Shown: positions 34,125 through 44,401 of the stretch, in pieces
How the letters are laid out: every line of letters begins with the position of its first letter
Position numbering within the stretch: position 1 is the stretch's first letter
NCBI RefSeq assembly: GCF_030247185.1
Contig: NC_080571.1
Span: 16,585,631 to 16,649,630, forward strand
Origin: Malaya genurostris
Lineage: Eukaryota; Arthropoda; Insecta; Diptera; Culicidae
Direction of reading: 5' to 3'
Length of the DNA stretch: 64,000 bases
Position numbers and translations under genes: made by a program
The notes under the pieces: model-generated
Told to the model about the DNA's origin: nothing
The model's input: the letters and a program-made list of their open reading frames with translations, nothing else
Database searches by the model: none

Positions 34125-34545
34125 TATTAATCAACGTAATCTTCATCAAGAGCATCGCAATCATTCCAGCGCCGCTCTAACATTTTAATACCAGTTTTGT
34201 GGAACGATTTATCTTTTGTCTCAGAATAGGCCTCAGTTTCAGCCATTCGCGCAAAATTTCTTACCGGCGAGCATTTTTTCCTGGTCTGCGAACAGCCAGT
34301 AGCCGCTGGGAGCCAAATCTGGCGAATACGGTGGATGCGGGAGCAATTCAAAGTTCAAGTCATGTAGTTTAGCCATACCGAGGCCAAAACCTTTCCAGCC
34401 GATTGTTGTGGACGAGGTCTACCAATTGCTGTCCACTCAGATGACGATCGTTTTGATTACGCAGTGGAGTGATGAATCCATGTTTCATCCAATGTCACAT
34501 ATCGCCGCAAAATTTCCGGTTTGTTACTTTTAAACATGGCGGTAT
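34125..34545 (-). pseudogene. Mariner (irritans-like) transposase relic
   Basis: Read on the minus strand, RRYVTLDETWIHHSTA is followed by a truncated centre with QQSAGKVLAS. FELLPHPPYSPDLAPSGYWLF comes next, and then LAGKKF, AETEAYSETKD and a WNDC-type tail. These match the order in the better-preserved mariner at 58.1-59.4 kb. The third catalytic Asp is Gly here, much of the sequence between the first and second Asp is deleted, and frames shift repeatedly. It is clearly dead and older than the 58-kb copy. Confidence 0.8.
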
Positions 34546-35534
34546 TTTGTCCCATAGAAAAGCAATGTAAAATTAAAACACGAAATCGTTTTGATCCATT
34601 GTTCTGAAAATAACAAAAGAAGTGTCACTCTTAGCACAATTACTCACAAACTAATGACTAGAATATCATGAAATTTTAACATCTCTCCTTTAAGGTGAAA
34701 TGTAGCGGAATGCGCGCGTCGTGTTTTTGATGAATTATTCAAAAACTAGACTTATTTTCGAAAAACTAAAAACACTTAAGTTTTCGCAACTTAATTTATC
34801 ACGAATAAGTATTCTTAGAATTTTGAAATGTTGCTTTGTCGAGCTGTAATTGGTTTTTGAAATGTATAAACGGTGACTGTTCCGTTCCACGGGGATGGTT
34901 TTAGAACTGAAAAGTAGTGTTTGTAGCAGAATTTCACAAAGAATCTGAAAATGCTACTCAAAATTATGAAACTTTAGCCAAAACAACCGAAATTTGAAAA
35001 AGCTTACATAAACTTTTACGTATTTTTAATTGCTTGGCGCTGCTTTGTATTGACGTGGTGTGAGAAATGCACGGTGGGCCCGGTGACATTATATCGTGAG
35101 CAAAATTTACATATAAAAAAATGACGCGAATTTATGCAGCATTGGGCTTTGTGTTGAAATAAAAACGAGTTGAATACAATAAAATGGGTATTGTGAAAAA
35201 TCGTTCATTTTCTAAGTAACTGTAGTTTATATGTCCAAGTCTGTTGAGTTCAATGCATTGATGTTTCTAATCAATCATGCATGGCTGTGTAATATCATAT
35301 AATAGGCATTACTTCAGATTGTAGCCATACATTATAGTGAACATAAGAATTCAATCTTGACATGCTACTGAATGAAATGAATACAAGCCAAGTATTATCG
35401 TTCATGTAGAACATTTAAAAATATAACTTGGTACCAGAATTTAAAAATATATACGTTCATGGAAAATGTATCATTATACTGAATAGAGAATCAGAACATA
35501 ATTTATTTGGCACAATCTCCATGTAAACATTGTC

Positions 35535-35625
35535 AAGTAAAACAAAGTCTTGGTCTTACGTTTATTGTTGAAGTTATCCTTTCTGCTTTAACAGACTTCG
35601 CAGCCGATTCATAGCATAGCTACGA
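35535..35625 (-). repeat. SINE 3' fragment
   Basis: AAAGTCTTGGTCTTACG, the TTCTGCTTTAACAGACTTCGC block and CAGCCGATTC match the body of the tRNA-derived SINE at 48087-48278 in the same orientation, without the tRNA-like head. It is a 5'-truncated, diverged copy. Confidence 0.6.
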
Positions 35626-36907
35626 TTACATAGGTAGTAACACAAAGAAAAATAATAATTTAATCACTTTCTACTTATTCAAAGATAACAATGAAAGTCG
35701 ATTAGAATGGAATATATTGGTAGTAATTCCAGTTCAGTAATTTATTTCAATAGCGTTTTGTTCGCTAAGGAATTTCAACGTCGCTCTATCATGCGTGTCA
35801 AGTGAATACTTTTACATAAATTTCATCTTATCAGCGTGAACTACTGTCAAAGATACCGAAAATATTTTAATGGTTTTTTGTCTTCAATCGTTCTCTTGAA
35901 GGAGAATCCATGCTTGCTACTACACTCAGGTATATACATGGTAAGCAAGTTAGTCAATACATGTTGGTCAACCAATTACTTACTCATGATTCATAGTTCT
36001 AGTGTAATAGTAATCACTAACAAAAACGATTGAATTTGGATTTATTTAAAGTGTGAAGGATTAAAAAATCCATTACGAATCAATGAGTCTTTTTTACAAG
36101 CCAACAAATCGAGTGATAAGCCCACTGTGCTCAATCACTGAAAATATTCCTGGTTTCTATGTGTCGGTTTTTCTTGTTATGCTTTGTGCGATGATTCGGT
36201 CAACTCAAGCGGTTACAATTTTGCGCGCTTATTTTGAGACTACATTTCACCTAAAAGGTTGGTATTAACTGAAAAAAGGTGACTTAAATAAAACTAGCGC
36301 TCTCTATGTGTTAGGCCCGGGACTTTTCGGCCTATACGTTATACATGAGAAATGAGTAAAAAAAAGTTGAAATTATAAACAAACATAAAAAAGAGATTAG
36401 AATCATTAAAATTGGGAAATTGTTTATAACGAAGATAATCCCAATTTTGTATGAATAAAATGCTTTCGAAACTTTTAGCGTTTAAATGTTCCTGAGTGGA
36501 TTTGTCACCGATCGATTCAACCCCAAACAAAACTCGTTCATCGTTCATTCCTAAAGACTCTCCCCAAGGCGAGTGCACGAAGTGGTCCGAAGAAGCGTTA
36601 CGGTTGTAAACACCAATTGACCCATATTCAGACCAATTCCCCAGTAATAGCAGCATACGAGGAAGAAAAAAATGAGATCAAAAACAAGTTCAGTCTAACC
36701 GGGAAGAGTACAGAAATTCTGAGAAAACTAAACTCGGCCAACCAGCCCTAGTCTTCCCTAATCTATTGAGCTTGTTTACGAACTCAGAAACTTGACTTAC
36801 GATCGTTGATAATAAGTTATTTACATTCTAGTCAAAAGGTGACATATTAAGTGACAATATCATGCCTCTCTATGAGATAGCGTCGACGGTGTTCTTTGGA
36901 CAATAGT

Positions 36908-36970
36908 GGGCCATTTCGCAGAAAGTCGTTTCGTCGAAAGAGTAATTTCATCGGAAGGATTTTCCAAATG
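36908..36970. repeat. TTTCGNCGAAA motif cluster
   Basis: CATTTCGCAGAAAG, CGTTTCGTCGAAAG and ATTTCATCGGAAGG follow one another; this is the same near-palindromic 13-14-bp unit found at 55.4, 56.05 and 57.85 kb. Confidence 0.65.
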
Positions 36971-38086
36971 AAAATATTTTTCAAATATGATGATACAATC
37001 TTAAATGCAGTCACTAAATTTCTGTTTATGCTGTTAGTAGAATATTCTCACCAATAGTAAATGCAATGTTTTCGGCTGTTTTCTTTACACCACGCTTCGA
37101 CTGCTGAAGATTTTCAGACGAAAATCCGTAACATATTTCTTTTGATAATGATCAAAACCAATGATCGAAACGTCGGGCGTTCGGTGGTAGGACCTTGATT
37201 TCTAGGATCTTAGTAGAAAAATCAAACGATGTAAACTATACTGCGGGCTACTAATCGCTGAGTCGATATAAAGTTCTAATCTTTTTTTTATGCGTTTTAT
37301 TTGATCGTGTAAAAAAAGTTTTCGAATGATGAAGGATTTTTTTTTATTTATACGTATACGAAACAATCCAACATGCTTCAGTGAATTGAATTTTATGAAA
37401 TGTACATTACGGAATTGTTTAGTTTCATAGAATCTAATTAAGATCGGGGACATCAATTTCACTGTATGTGTCACAGATTGATTTCTTGCGGATGAAGTCA
37501 TGCGGATAACTCCTGCGGTGGAGACATTGAAAGCTGTCTTTACTGTACGGAGGGACCGCATGATCTCTCGGTATGCCCCGCGTACGAATTGCGCAAGGAT
37601 AAGATGAGACATTCACTTAAACAACATTCAAAGCGTTCTTCTGCTGAAATGTTGAAGAGTGCTACGCCTCCTGTAAACCTATACGCTTGTTTGTCAACTG
37701 ACGAGAGCGATGCTGATGATCCCGTCGAAGGTACATCTTCGGCTGCCCCTCTTAGCTCATCATACAGAAAGAGAAGAAATAAATCTTCTCAAAAGCTCCC
37801 TAGTAAGGTTTCGAAGGTGTCCTCTGATGGGTCTCAAAAAATTACAACAACTGGTAGTGATGGCAAAAAACGGAAAAAAAGCTTCAGGCCTTGGAAAATT
37901 AAATTTCGAGCAAGAATTTCCATCAATTCCTGAGACTTTAAAACCCCCGAAAGTCCCTAAAGATCAGTCAGAAAATTTACCAGATACTGGGTTTGTTGAA
38001 TTCTCCGATATTGTGGACTGGATCATGTCTACTTTCAATATTTCTGAATCTCTTAAAAGCCTGATAATGGCTTTTATTCCTACAGT

Positions 38087-40288
38087 CAGTGTTGGTGATT
38101 GCCGAAAATTTGACAGAAGCTGCTATATTGCAGTCTATATTGTATACAACATTTCAATCCGGTAGAAGATGCTACAAGAACTCGAGTCTCTCAATGCATG
38201 AACCGCGAGAGAATTTTTCTACATTTCTTCGCTCCACTTCATACTCTGAGTATTTCACAGCCCGTAAAAAAATTACAGTCTGATAATGATCGTTGTTGTG
38301 TGTAATTTCCTAAGAGAGAATCGCGAGTTGACCATTATTGCAGAAAATCGAGTCGATGATTCAACTTGATGATTCTCATACTAGGTTGCAATATTCCAAA
38401 ACCCTTGTGTGGAGCATTCACATACATTTTCATAGACACAACTTATACAAAGGCTATATGCACATAGTTAGAATAAGCGGCAAAAGTAAAATGATTCTAT
38501 CGCAATTATGAACTGCCTGTATAGAATCGGATCGCGAAACCAGAATAATGCTTATGACAGACATGTGATATCGGAATCACTGTACACCATGAAATCACAT
38601 GTCTGTCACCCTGAATCACGGTGGTATCACGCGAGCATCATGATACAACGGTGATTTCCGTACTACGGTCATTTATCGTTGTACTGTGCAAAATCACATC
38701 ACTGTTTACTGCTACCAGCGCCATTGACGAGCGATGGTGAACTCACGAAACAATATTTCCTTCTTCAGAGTATTAAATAATAAACAACCTTTGTTTTATT
38801 TTGAAAACAAATCTCTGCAAAATGCTAACCAGTAGCATAAAACTTATAGACTTTATCAACGTTGTAGCTTATTTTCAAAAAGCAGTCAAACCAAGAAATG
38901 CTAATAAATTTGGTGAAGTTTTTAAATACAAATAAGAAAAACAATATATTCATATTTGTACATAAAATCAGCACTATTGAGTTATTGTTTTCTATTCAAT
39001 AACATGTAAATTTATTGTTGAAATGGATTTAGAACACATAATGATTCATATTTCGAATGCACATGTGGTAATAATAAACGATAAATATACACAACATCAA
39101 TAAACCAATTGTGTAGTCACAACTTTGAACTCCTCAAAATCCTAATAAAACCATTATGAGATTATATTCCAGCCTAGTAGACCATTTTTCATAAGCGTTA
39201 CGAAGTAAAACGAAACTTCAAACCTATGTCAAATCTATTTCGGAATGATTTCAAATTCAAGAAGGTTTTAAAATCAGCTTTATGATAAACGTAATCCTTT
39301 TTATGAAAATTTCGTGATGAATAAAATGTTTCGTTGAAAGCATTTTTTTTAATATGTGTGTGCCATGCCGTTTTTATTGGTTATATAATAAGAATATCTT
39401 AGATTTATTTACTATTTTGAGGCTCAATGTTAAAAGTTTATGCGCTCTTATTTTTCTTGTGAATATTCGGGTAAAAAAGGAATTAGTACTGAACAACATG
39501 AAATTTTTGCGGATTTTGCAAAAGTCGGCATGATTTCCAAACAAAATTCGGTGATTACTCACCTTTTCGGTACAAATCAGCTTTGTTGCATAAAAAATAG
39601 TACTAGTGTTTCGAAAATTAGTACTTCCTCCATTTTCTATTTTTATTTGGTTTTACAGTAGAACATCAAAATTGTGGACATCAAATTTTCCCTAATGCTA
39701 ATTACATTTAAATAGTGAAGGTAAAAATCATGTATCCCAGAACAAACGTGTCAAAAATGTACCTTAAAACCATAAAATTTGATATGAGTGAAATTATCAT
39801 CCGAAGAACGCTCACACAAAATTAGTTTTATTTCAGAGAGGCATTGATTATATCTGTCATAAATCAGTTACTAGGAATACACTTCAACCCGCAAAAATTA
39901 TTGGTTTCTATACTATCGATCATCGGAGCTGGGAAATTAAGCAAAGTTTTGAGTTGTTTCGTTTCACTGTATATTCTTTCTGTGCGCAAAACATGTATGT
40001 CACCTCATCGTTGTACGCGTACCGCGTTGTACAGAAATCATTGTACGGAAATCACATGTCTGTCAGTGGTATAAGCGACCGTTTGTTGCTTCAGAGAGGA
40101 TCCCCACAGCAGCGTGCTAACCTTTGATTCTCAGAAATGTCATCGAGAGAAATTCGCTCTCTCGCTGGTGTCTATTCTATGTTAAATGAGCCATGCCGGG
40201 TTTTTGTTGTTGCGATGATATCCGTCTCTCTTTGATGGCACTGATTCGGTCGTGTGAAGAGTTGCTGGTGAGCGTTCTTTGATCCTTG
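38087..40288 (+). mobile_element. hAT-like non-autonomous element, copy 1
   Basis: It is flanked by the 8-bp duplication CCTACAGT (38079-38086 and 40289-40296), the hAT hallmark, and removal restores the host LINE frame. The left end begins CAGTGTTGGTGATTGCCG. Most of its own sequence (38190-38544 and 40075-40284) matches the inverted copy at 43035-43640. No transposase is present, so it moved in trans. It carries a nested 1.5-kb element at 38549-40070. Confidence 0.85.
38549..40070. mobile_element. 1.5-kb inverted-repeat element nested in hAT copy 1
   Basis: GACAGACATGTGATATCGG near the left end and its inverted match ending ATCACATGTCTGTC near 40052-40065 face each other. The hAT copy at 43 kb has AGAATAAGCGA where this locus has AGAATAA, 1.5 kb of extra DNA, then ATAAGCGA, so ATAA (or TA) was duplicated. 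Inner subterminal copies of ATCACATGTCTGTCA and GATTTCCGTAC recur. The interior is AT-rich with no protein, so this is a non-autonomous element of uncertain superfamily. Confidence 0.78.
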
Positions 40289-40358
40289 CCTACAGTTAAA
40301 ACATTCTTGAAGCAGTTGACTGCAAAATGGCCCCTTCTTTCAGCGATTGCATCCTTCG

Positions 40359-42882
40359 ATGGCTAAGTCACCCACCGAGGTCACGGATACAATCACTGTT
40401 ATACAGGGGAATTGTAGAAGTATCATCCCAAAAACAGATCCTTTCAAATTTCTAGTAAAGTTCCTGCACCACCAGCAAAACCAAGTGCGCTGGACTTATC
40501 CCTTTGCTCGACATCGCTACGGTTGGACTGCACGTGGAAGGTGAAAACTAACATCCGTCCTCCCAACCCGTGGTGGGACAAAGAGTGCTCAAAATTAAAC
40601 GTTGAGTGAGTTTAATCATTTATCGAGTTTAGGAAAAACGGAACACCTGATCATTTTAGAAACTACGTGGCATTGGTCGCTAAAATGAAAAGTTTGAATC
40701 AAGCGAAGAAAAGCGGTTATTGGCGTCGAATCGTAGACGGATTATCGAGAGAAACATCAATGAGCACTCTTTGGAACACAGCCCGACGAATGCGCAACAA
40801 AAACACCACGAACGTAAGCGAGGAATATTCTAACCGCTGGATATTCGATTTCGCTAAAAAAGTGTGTCCTGACTCTGTTCCGGAACAGACGATCGTGGGC
40901 GTCGCCTCATCAAACAGAAACGAAACACCTTTTTAGATGGTAGAGCTCTCACCTGCGCTCTTGTCGTGTAACAATAAAGCTCCGTGGTTAAACAAAATCA
41001 AATTCAACTTGTTGAAAAATTTGCCTGATTCTGCCAAAAGGCGCTTACTGTATTTATTCAATAGGCTTCTTGAGGGTAATATTGTCCCACATGACTGGAG
41101 ACAAGTGAAAGTTATCGCCATTCAAAAACCAGGGAAACCAGCCTCCGATCACAATTTGTATCGGCCGATTGCTATGCTTTCCTGTATCCGCAAGTTGGGT
41201 CGAGACAAATGGATTGCTTTCAGGTAAACAATTTGGCTTCCACAAAGGCAAAGGAATGAACGATTGTCTTGCGTTGCTCTCAACTGAAATTCAAATGGCA
41301 TTTGCTCGTAAAGAACAAATGGCGTCAGTTTTCCTAGACATCAAGGGGGCTTTTGATTCAGTTTCCATAAACATCCTATCTGAGAATTTGCATCAGTATG
41401 GTCTTTCACCAATTCTGAATAACTTTTTGTATAATCTGTTGTCCGAGAAATACATATATTTCGCGCATGGTGATTTGTCGACAATACGAATCAGTTACAT
41501 GGGTTTTCCTCTGGGATCATGCTTAAGTCCCCTTTAATACAATTTTTACGTAAAAAATATTGATGAATGTATCAACACATCCTGCACGCTAAGACAACTT
41601 ACCGACGACAGCGTTGTGTTTGTTATAGGACCCAAAGCTGCCGATCTCCAAGGACCATTGCAAAATACCCTCGACAACTTGTCGACATGGGCTCTTCAAA
41701 TGGGTATCGAGTTCTCTACGAAGAAAACTGAGCTGGTTGTATTTTCGAGGAAGCGAGAACCAGCACAATTACAGCTTCAACTAGGGGGTCTTTTTTTTTC
41801 ATAAATACGTTTATTTCTTAAGGTAGTTTACATAAGTTTTTCTTCGCCGTAGCATCACTTTTACATAATATTCTTATCCTAATTTAATTCTAACATAGTC
41901 ACAACGTTTTGAATTTATTAAAACATATTCTCTTATAGCTTAAATATCATCTTAGGTAACTCGTCATTAATTATGAAATCTACTCGGAAATATTATTTGA
42001 ACCAAACGATTACCTTCTATAAATTATAAAATAAGCTGTTTTTTTTGACATTTTGTTGATAATTTCATAAACTGTTTCGAGTTTGTTTGTATCATTACAT
42101 AATTTTTATTCTAATTTAGCTATTGGTTGAACTCATGGACGCAGCTGGGATCAGAGCTAAGTCTTAAAAGGGGCCTTTATTAAATTGAAACTCCAATTTT
42201 CTTTATGAAATGATAAATAAGTTTCATGTATGAAAGGTCACGACAAACTAGGGGGTCTGGTTCGATTCCAAAGGCACCTGGGAATGTCACATTAGGTATC
42301 TGAAACAAAAATGCCAGCAGAGAATCAATTTTCTTCGCACAATAACCAGAACTTGGTGGGGTGCCCACCCAGGAGACCTGATCAGGCTTTACCAAACAAC
42401 GATATTGTCCGTGATGGAATACGGATGCTTCTGCTTCCGATCCGCCGCGAACACCCATTTCATTAAACTGGAAAGAATTCAGTATCATTGTTTGCGTATT
42501 GCCTTGGGTTGCATGCAGTCGACTCACATGATGAGTCTCGAAGTACTCGCGGGCGTCTTACCGTTGAAAAATCGATTCTGGGATCTCTCATATCGATTGC
42601 TTATCCGATGCGATATCTTGAATCCGATGGTGATTGAAAACTTCGAAAGGCTAGTCGAGCTCAATTCTCAGACCCGTTTTATGTCCTTGTATTTTGATTA
42701 CATGGCTCAGAATATTGATCCTTCTTCGTTTGTTTCCAACCGTGCTCATTTCTTGGATACTTCTGATTCTACTGTGTTTTTCGACTGTGAGAGAAGAGAT
42801 TCGTGGAATTCCGGATCACGTACGCCCTCGACTGGCCCCTAATATCTTTTATAATAAATTTGTTTTGGTATCCGAAGTGTAA
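40359..42882 (+). pseudogene. LINE ORF2 (endonuclease/reverse transcriptase), decayed
   Basis: It starts MAKSPTEVTDTITVIQGNCR, the first strand of an APE-type endonuclease, most of which is then deleted. RT blocks follow: AIQKPGKPASDHNLYRPIAML, VFLDIKGAFDSV (catalytic motif A Asp), GFPLGSCLSPL (motif B, Gln to Leu) and RQLTDDSVVFV (motif C, usual A changed to T but DD kept). After the inserted retroposon come GVWFDSKGTW, GAHPGDLIRLYQTTILSVMEY and SLEVLAGVLPLKNRFWDLSYR, typical of mosquito I/Jockey-type ORF2. Stops at 40934 and 41535, several frameshifts and the deletions show it is inactive. Confidence 0.88.
41792..42245 (-). mobile_element. 5'-truncated poly(A) retroposon inside ORF2
   Basis: AACTAGGGGGTCT is present at 41779-41791 and again at 42246-42258. 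The 454-bp insert starts on the + strand with TTTTTTTTC. On the minus strand it ends GAAATAAACGTATTTATG followed by an A tail, with AATAAA present. This is a retrotransposed sequence in minus orientation. It has no coding frame and could be the 3'UTR of a LINE or of a cellular mRNA. Confidence 0.85.
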
Positions 42883-43019
42883 TGAGGGCATGCTTTAAAA
42901 TATTTGACAATGCATACTAACTTCAAACTTTTTGATTGTGTATCCAAAGCAAAGGGCCTCGTTGTTTTTTTCAGAACTCAAAGCAAAAACGCGATTATTC
43001 AAGTGATTCAAATTGACAG

Positions 43020-44393
43020 CAATGATGACTTTTATCGTATCAAAGAACGCTCACCAGCAACTCTTCACACGATTGAATCAGTGCCATCAAAGAGAGACGG
43101 ATATCATCGCAACAACAAAAACTCGGCATGGCTCATTTAACATAGAACAGACACCAGTGCGAGAGCGAATTTCTCTCGATGACATTTCTGAGAATCAAAG
43201 GTTAGCACGCTGCTGTGGGGATCCTCTCTGAAGCAACAAACGCTCGCTTATTCTCGTTTCGCGATCCGATTCTATACAGGCAGTTGATAATTGCGATAGA
43301 ATCATTTTACTATTGCCGCTTATTCTAAATATGTGCATATAACCTTTGTATAAGTTGTGTCTATGAAAATGTCTGTGAATGCTCCATACAAGGGTTTTGA
43401 AATATTGAAACCTAGTATGAGAATCATCAAGTTGAATTATCGATTCGATTTTCTGCGATAATTGTCAACTTGCGATTCTCTCTTGGGAAATTCCACGCAA
43501 TACCGATCATTATCAGACTGTACATTTTTTTAAGGGCCGTGAAGTACTCAGAGTATGAAATGGAGCGAAGAAATGTAGAAGAATTCTCTCGCGCTTCATG
43601 CAAACGAGAAATTAGCGTGACAAAAATATTTTCACTATTAAATATTAGTTTTTTGTAGTTGGTATCTCCACAAATGTTGTTTGTAATCAAATGGCGCTAC
43701 TTTTGTTGAAAAAAGTTACTAGGGTGGTCCTCATTAATATTGAAATCTGAAATCTAACTTTCATAATTGAACTCAAAAATGATTTCGTCGTACAATAAAG
43801 TTGTAGAAAATTTTATTGCGAGAAACTTTTCTGAAAAAAGTACCTCTCTAGCTCTTCGTTTGATCGAGTTACATCAATTTTCCCCAGTAAAAGTAGGATG
43901 GCCCCAAAAAATCACTTTTTTTGTTCTAGCTTTTTTGTGAAACGTGCTACCGAAAATTTGTCTTTAGGAGAGCTGTTGAACTGAAAATTGCGCACAATTT
44001 TGCTCAACCAAGCTTTTTCATATGAGCAACCACTAAAAAGTTATGATTGTTTTTTAATCAAAACCTAGTCAAGTTTCAAATATCAATATTCATTAGATGT
44101 CAGATCGATGAAAATGTATCCTATGCGGTTCCTGGAAGGTCATAATATAAGTAAAAATTTAAGAGAAAATTGGAATGGTGTTTTTTCTTTAACTTATTTA
44201 AATTAGTTTTAAAAATACCTTCAAAAAAATCCAAAACATTGCATAATTTTTCAAACGCCTAAACGTATCAACATACTTTCTTCAGCAAAATAATAGTATC
44301 AAATTAGTTCTACAAATGTTCCACACATTGTCCTTTCGAGAAATGAGACACACAAAAAAATACAAATCAAATTTTCGACAATCACCAACACTG
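43020..44393 (-). mobile_element. hAT-like non-autonomous element, copy 2 (inverted)
   Basis: ATTGACAG flanks it at 43012-43019 and 44394-44401, an 8-bp duplication. The right end reads inward CAGTGTTGGTGATTGTCG, matching the left end of copy 1; the left end is CAATGATGACTTTTATCG, an imperfect inverted match. From 43035 to 43640 it is the reverse complement of copy 1. The section 43.65-44.37 kb is mostly absent from copy 1, including a TAGGGTGGTCCTCATTAATA block that may be a further insert. No transposase was seen. Confidence 0.85.
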
Positions 44394-44401
44394 ATTGACA
44401 G

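Larger units (their letters stand above)
34107..36766. mobile_element. 2.7-kb segment bounded by GGGGAGACCGGGGCTGGTT-type inverted ends
   Basis: TA-GGGGAGACCGGGGCTGGTT at the left is matched by AACCAGCCCTAGTCTTCCC-TA at the right (16 of about 19 positions agree). TA flanks fit a Tc1/mariner-type or MITE element. Between them lie a mariner relic right beside the left end, a SINE fragment and long AT-rich non-coding sequence without genes. Distance and decay make the pairing plausible rather than certain. Confidence 0.45.
34546..37429. other. AT-rich non-coding sequence
   Basis: No gene was recognised; the frames at 35836-36268 and 36339-36656 are unsupported. Embedded short repeats are listed separately. 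Confidence 0.45.
37480..40366 (+). pseudogene. LINE ORF1 (gag-like), split by a hAT-like insertion
   Basis: The readable part starts near the zinc knuckle CLYCTEGPHDLSVC (C-x2-C-x4-H-x4-C), then PAYELRKDKMRHSLKQHSKRS, a polar Ser/Lys-rich stretch, a frameshift in an A run near 37880, and DIVDWIMSTFNISESLKSLIM-like C-terminal sequence up to ...AFIPTV at 38086. Removing 38087-40296 (insertion plus one TSD) rejoins the frame exactly to KTFLKQLTAKWPLLSAIASF, ending at TAA 40364-40366. The stop overlaps the ORF2 start as ATGGCTAA. The protein would bind LINE RNA. Confidence 0.88.
37430..42900 (+). mobile_element. I/Jockey-type LINE, decayed and carrying later insertions
   Basis: ORF1 with a CCHC knuckle is followed by ORF2 with endonuclease remnant and reverse transcriptase blocks in the expected order. 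The coding pieces are 37.5-38.09, 40.29-41.79 and 42.25-42.88 kb; the gaps are a hAT-like element (38087-40288) and a retroposon (41792-42245), both flanked by target duplications. The 5' end is missing, and the endonuclease and part of the RT are deleted. No ribonuclease H domain was recognised before homology fades near 42.88 kb. Confidence 0.88.
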
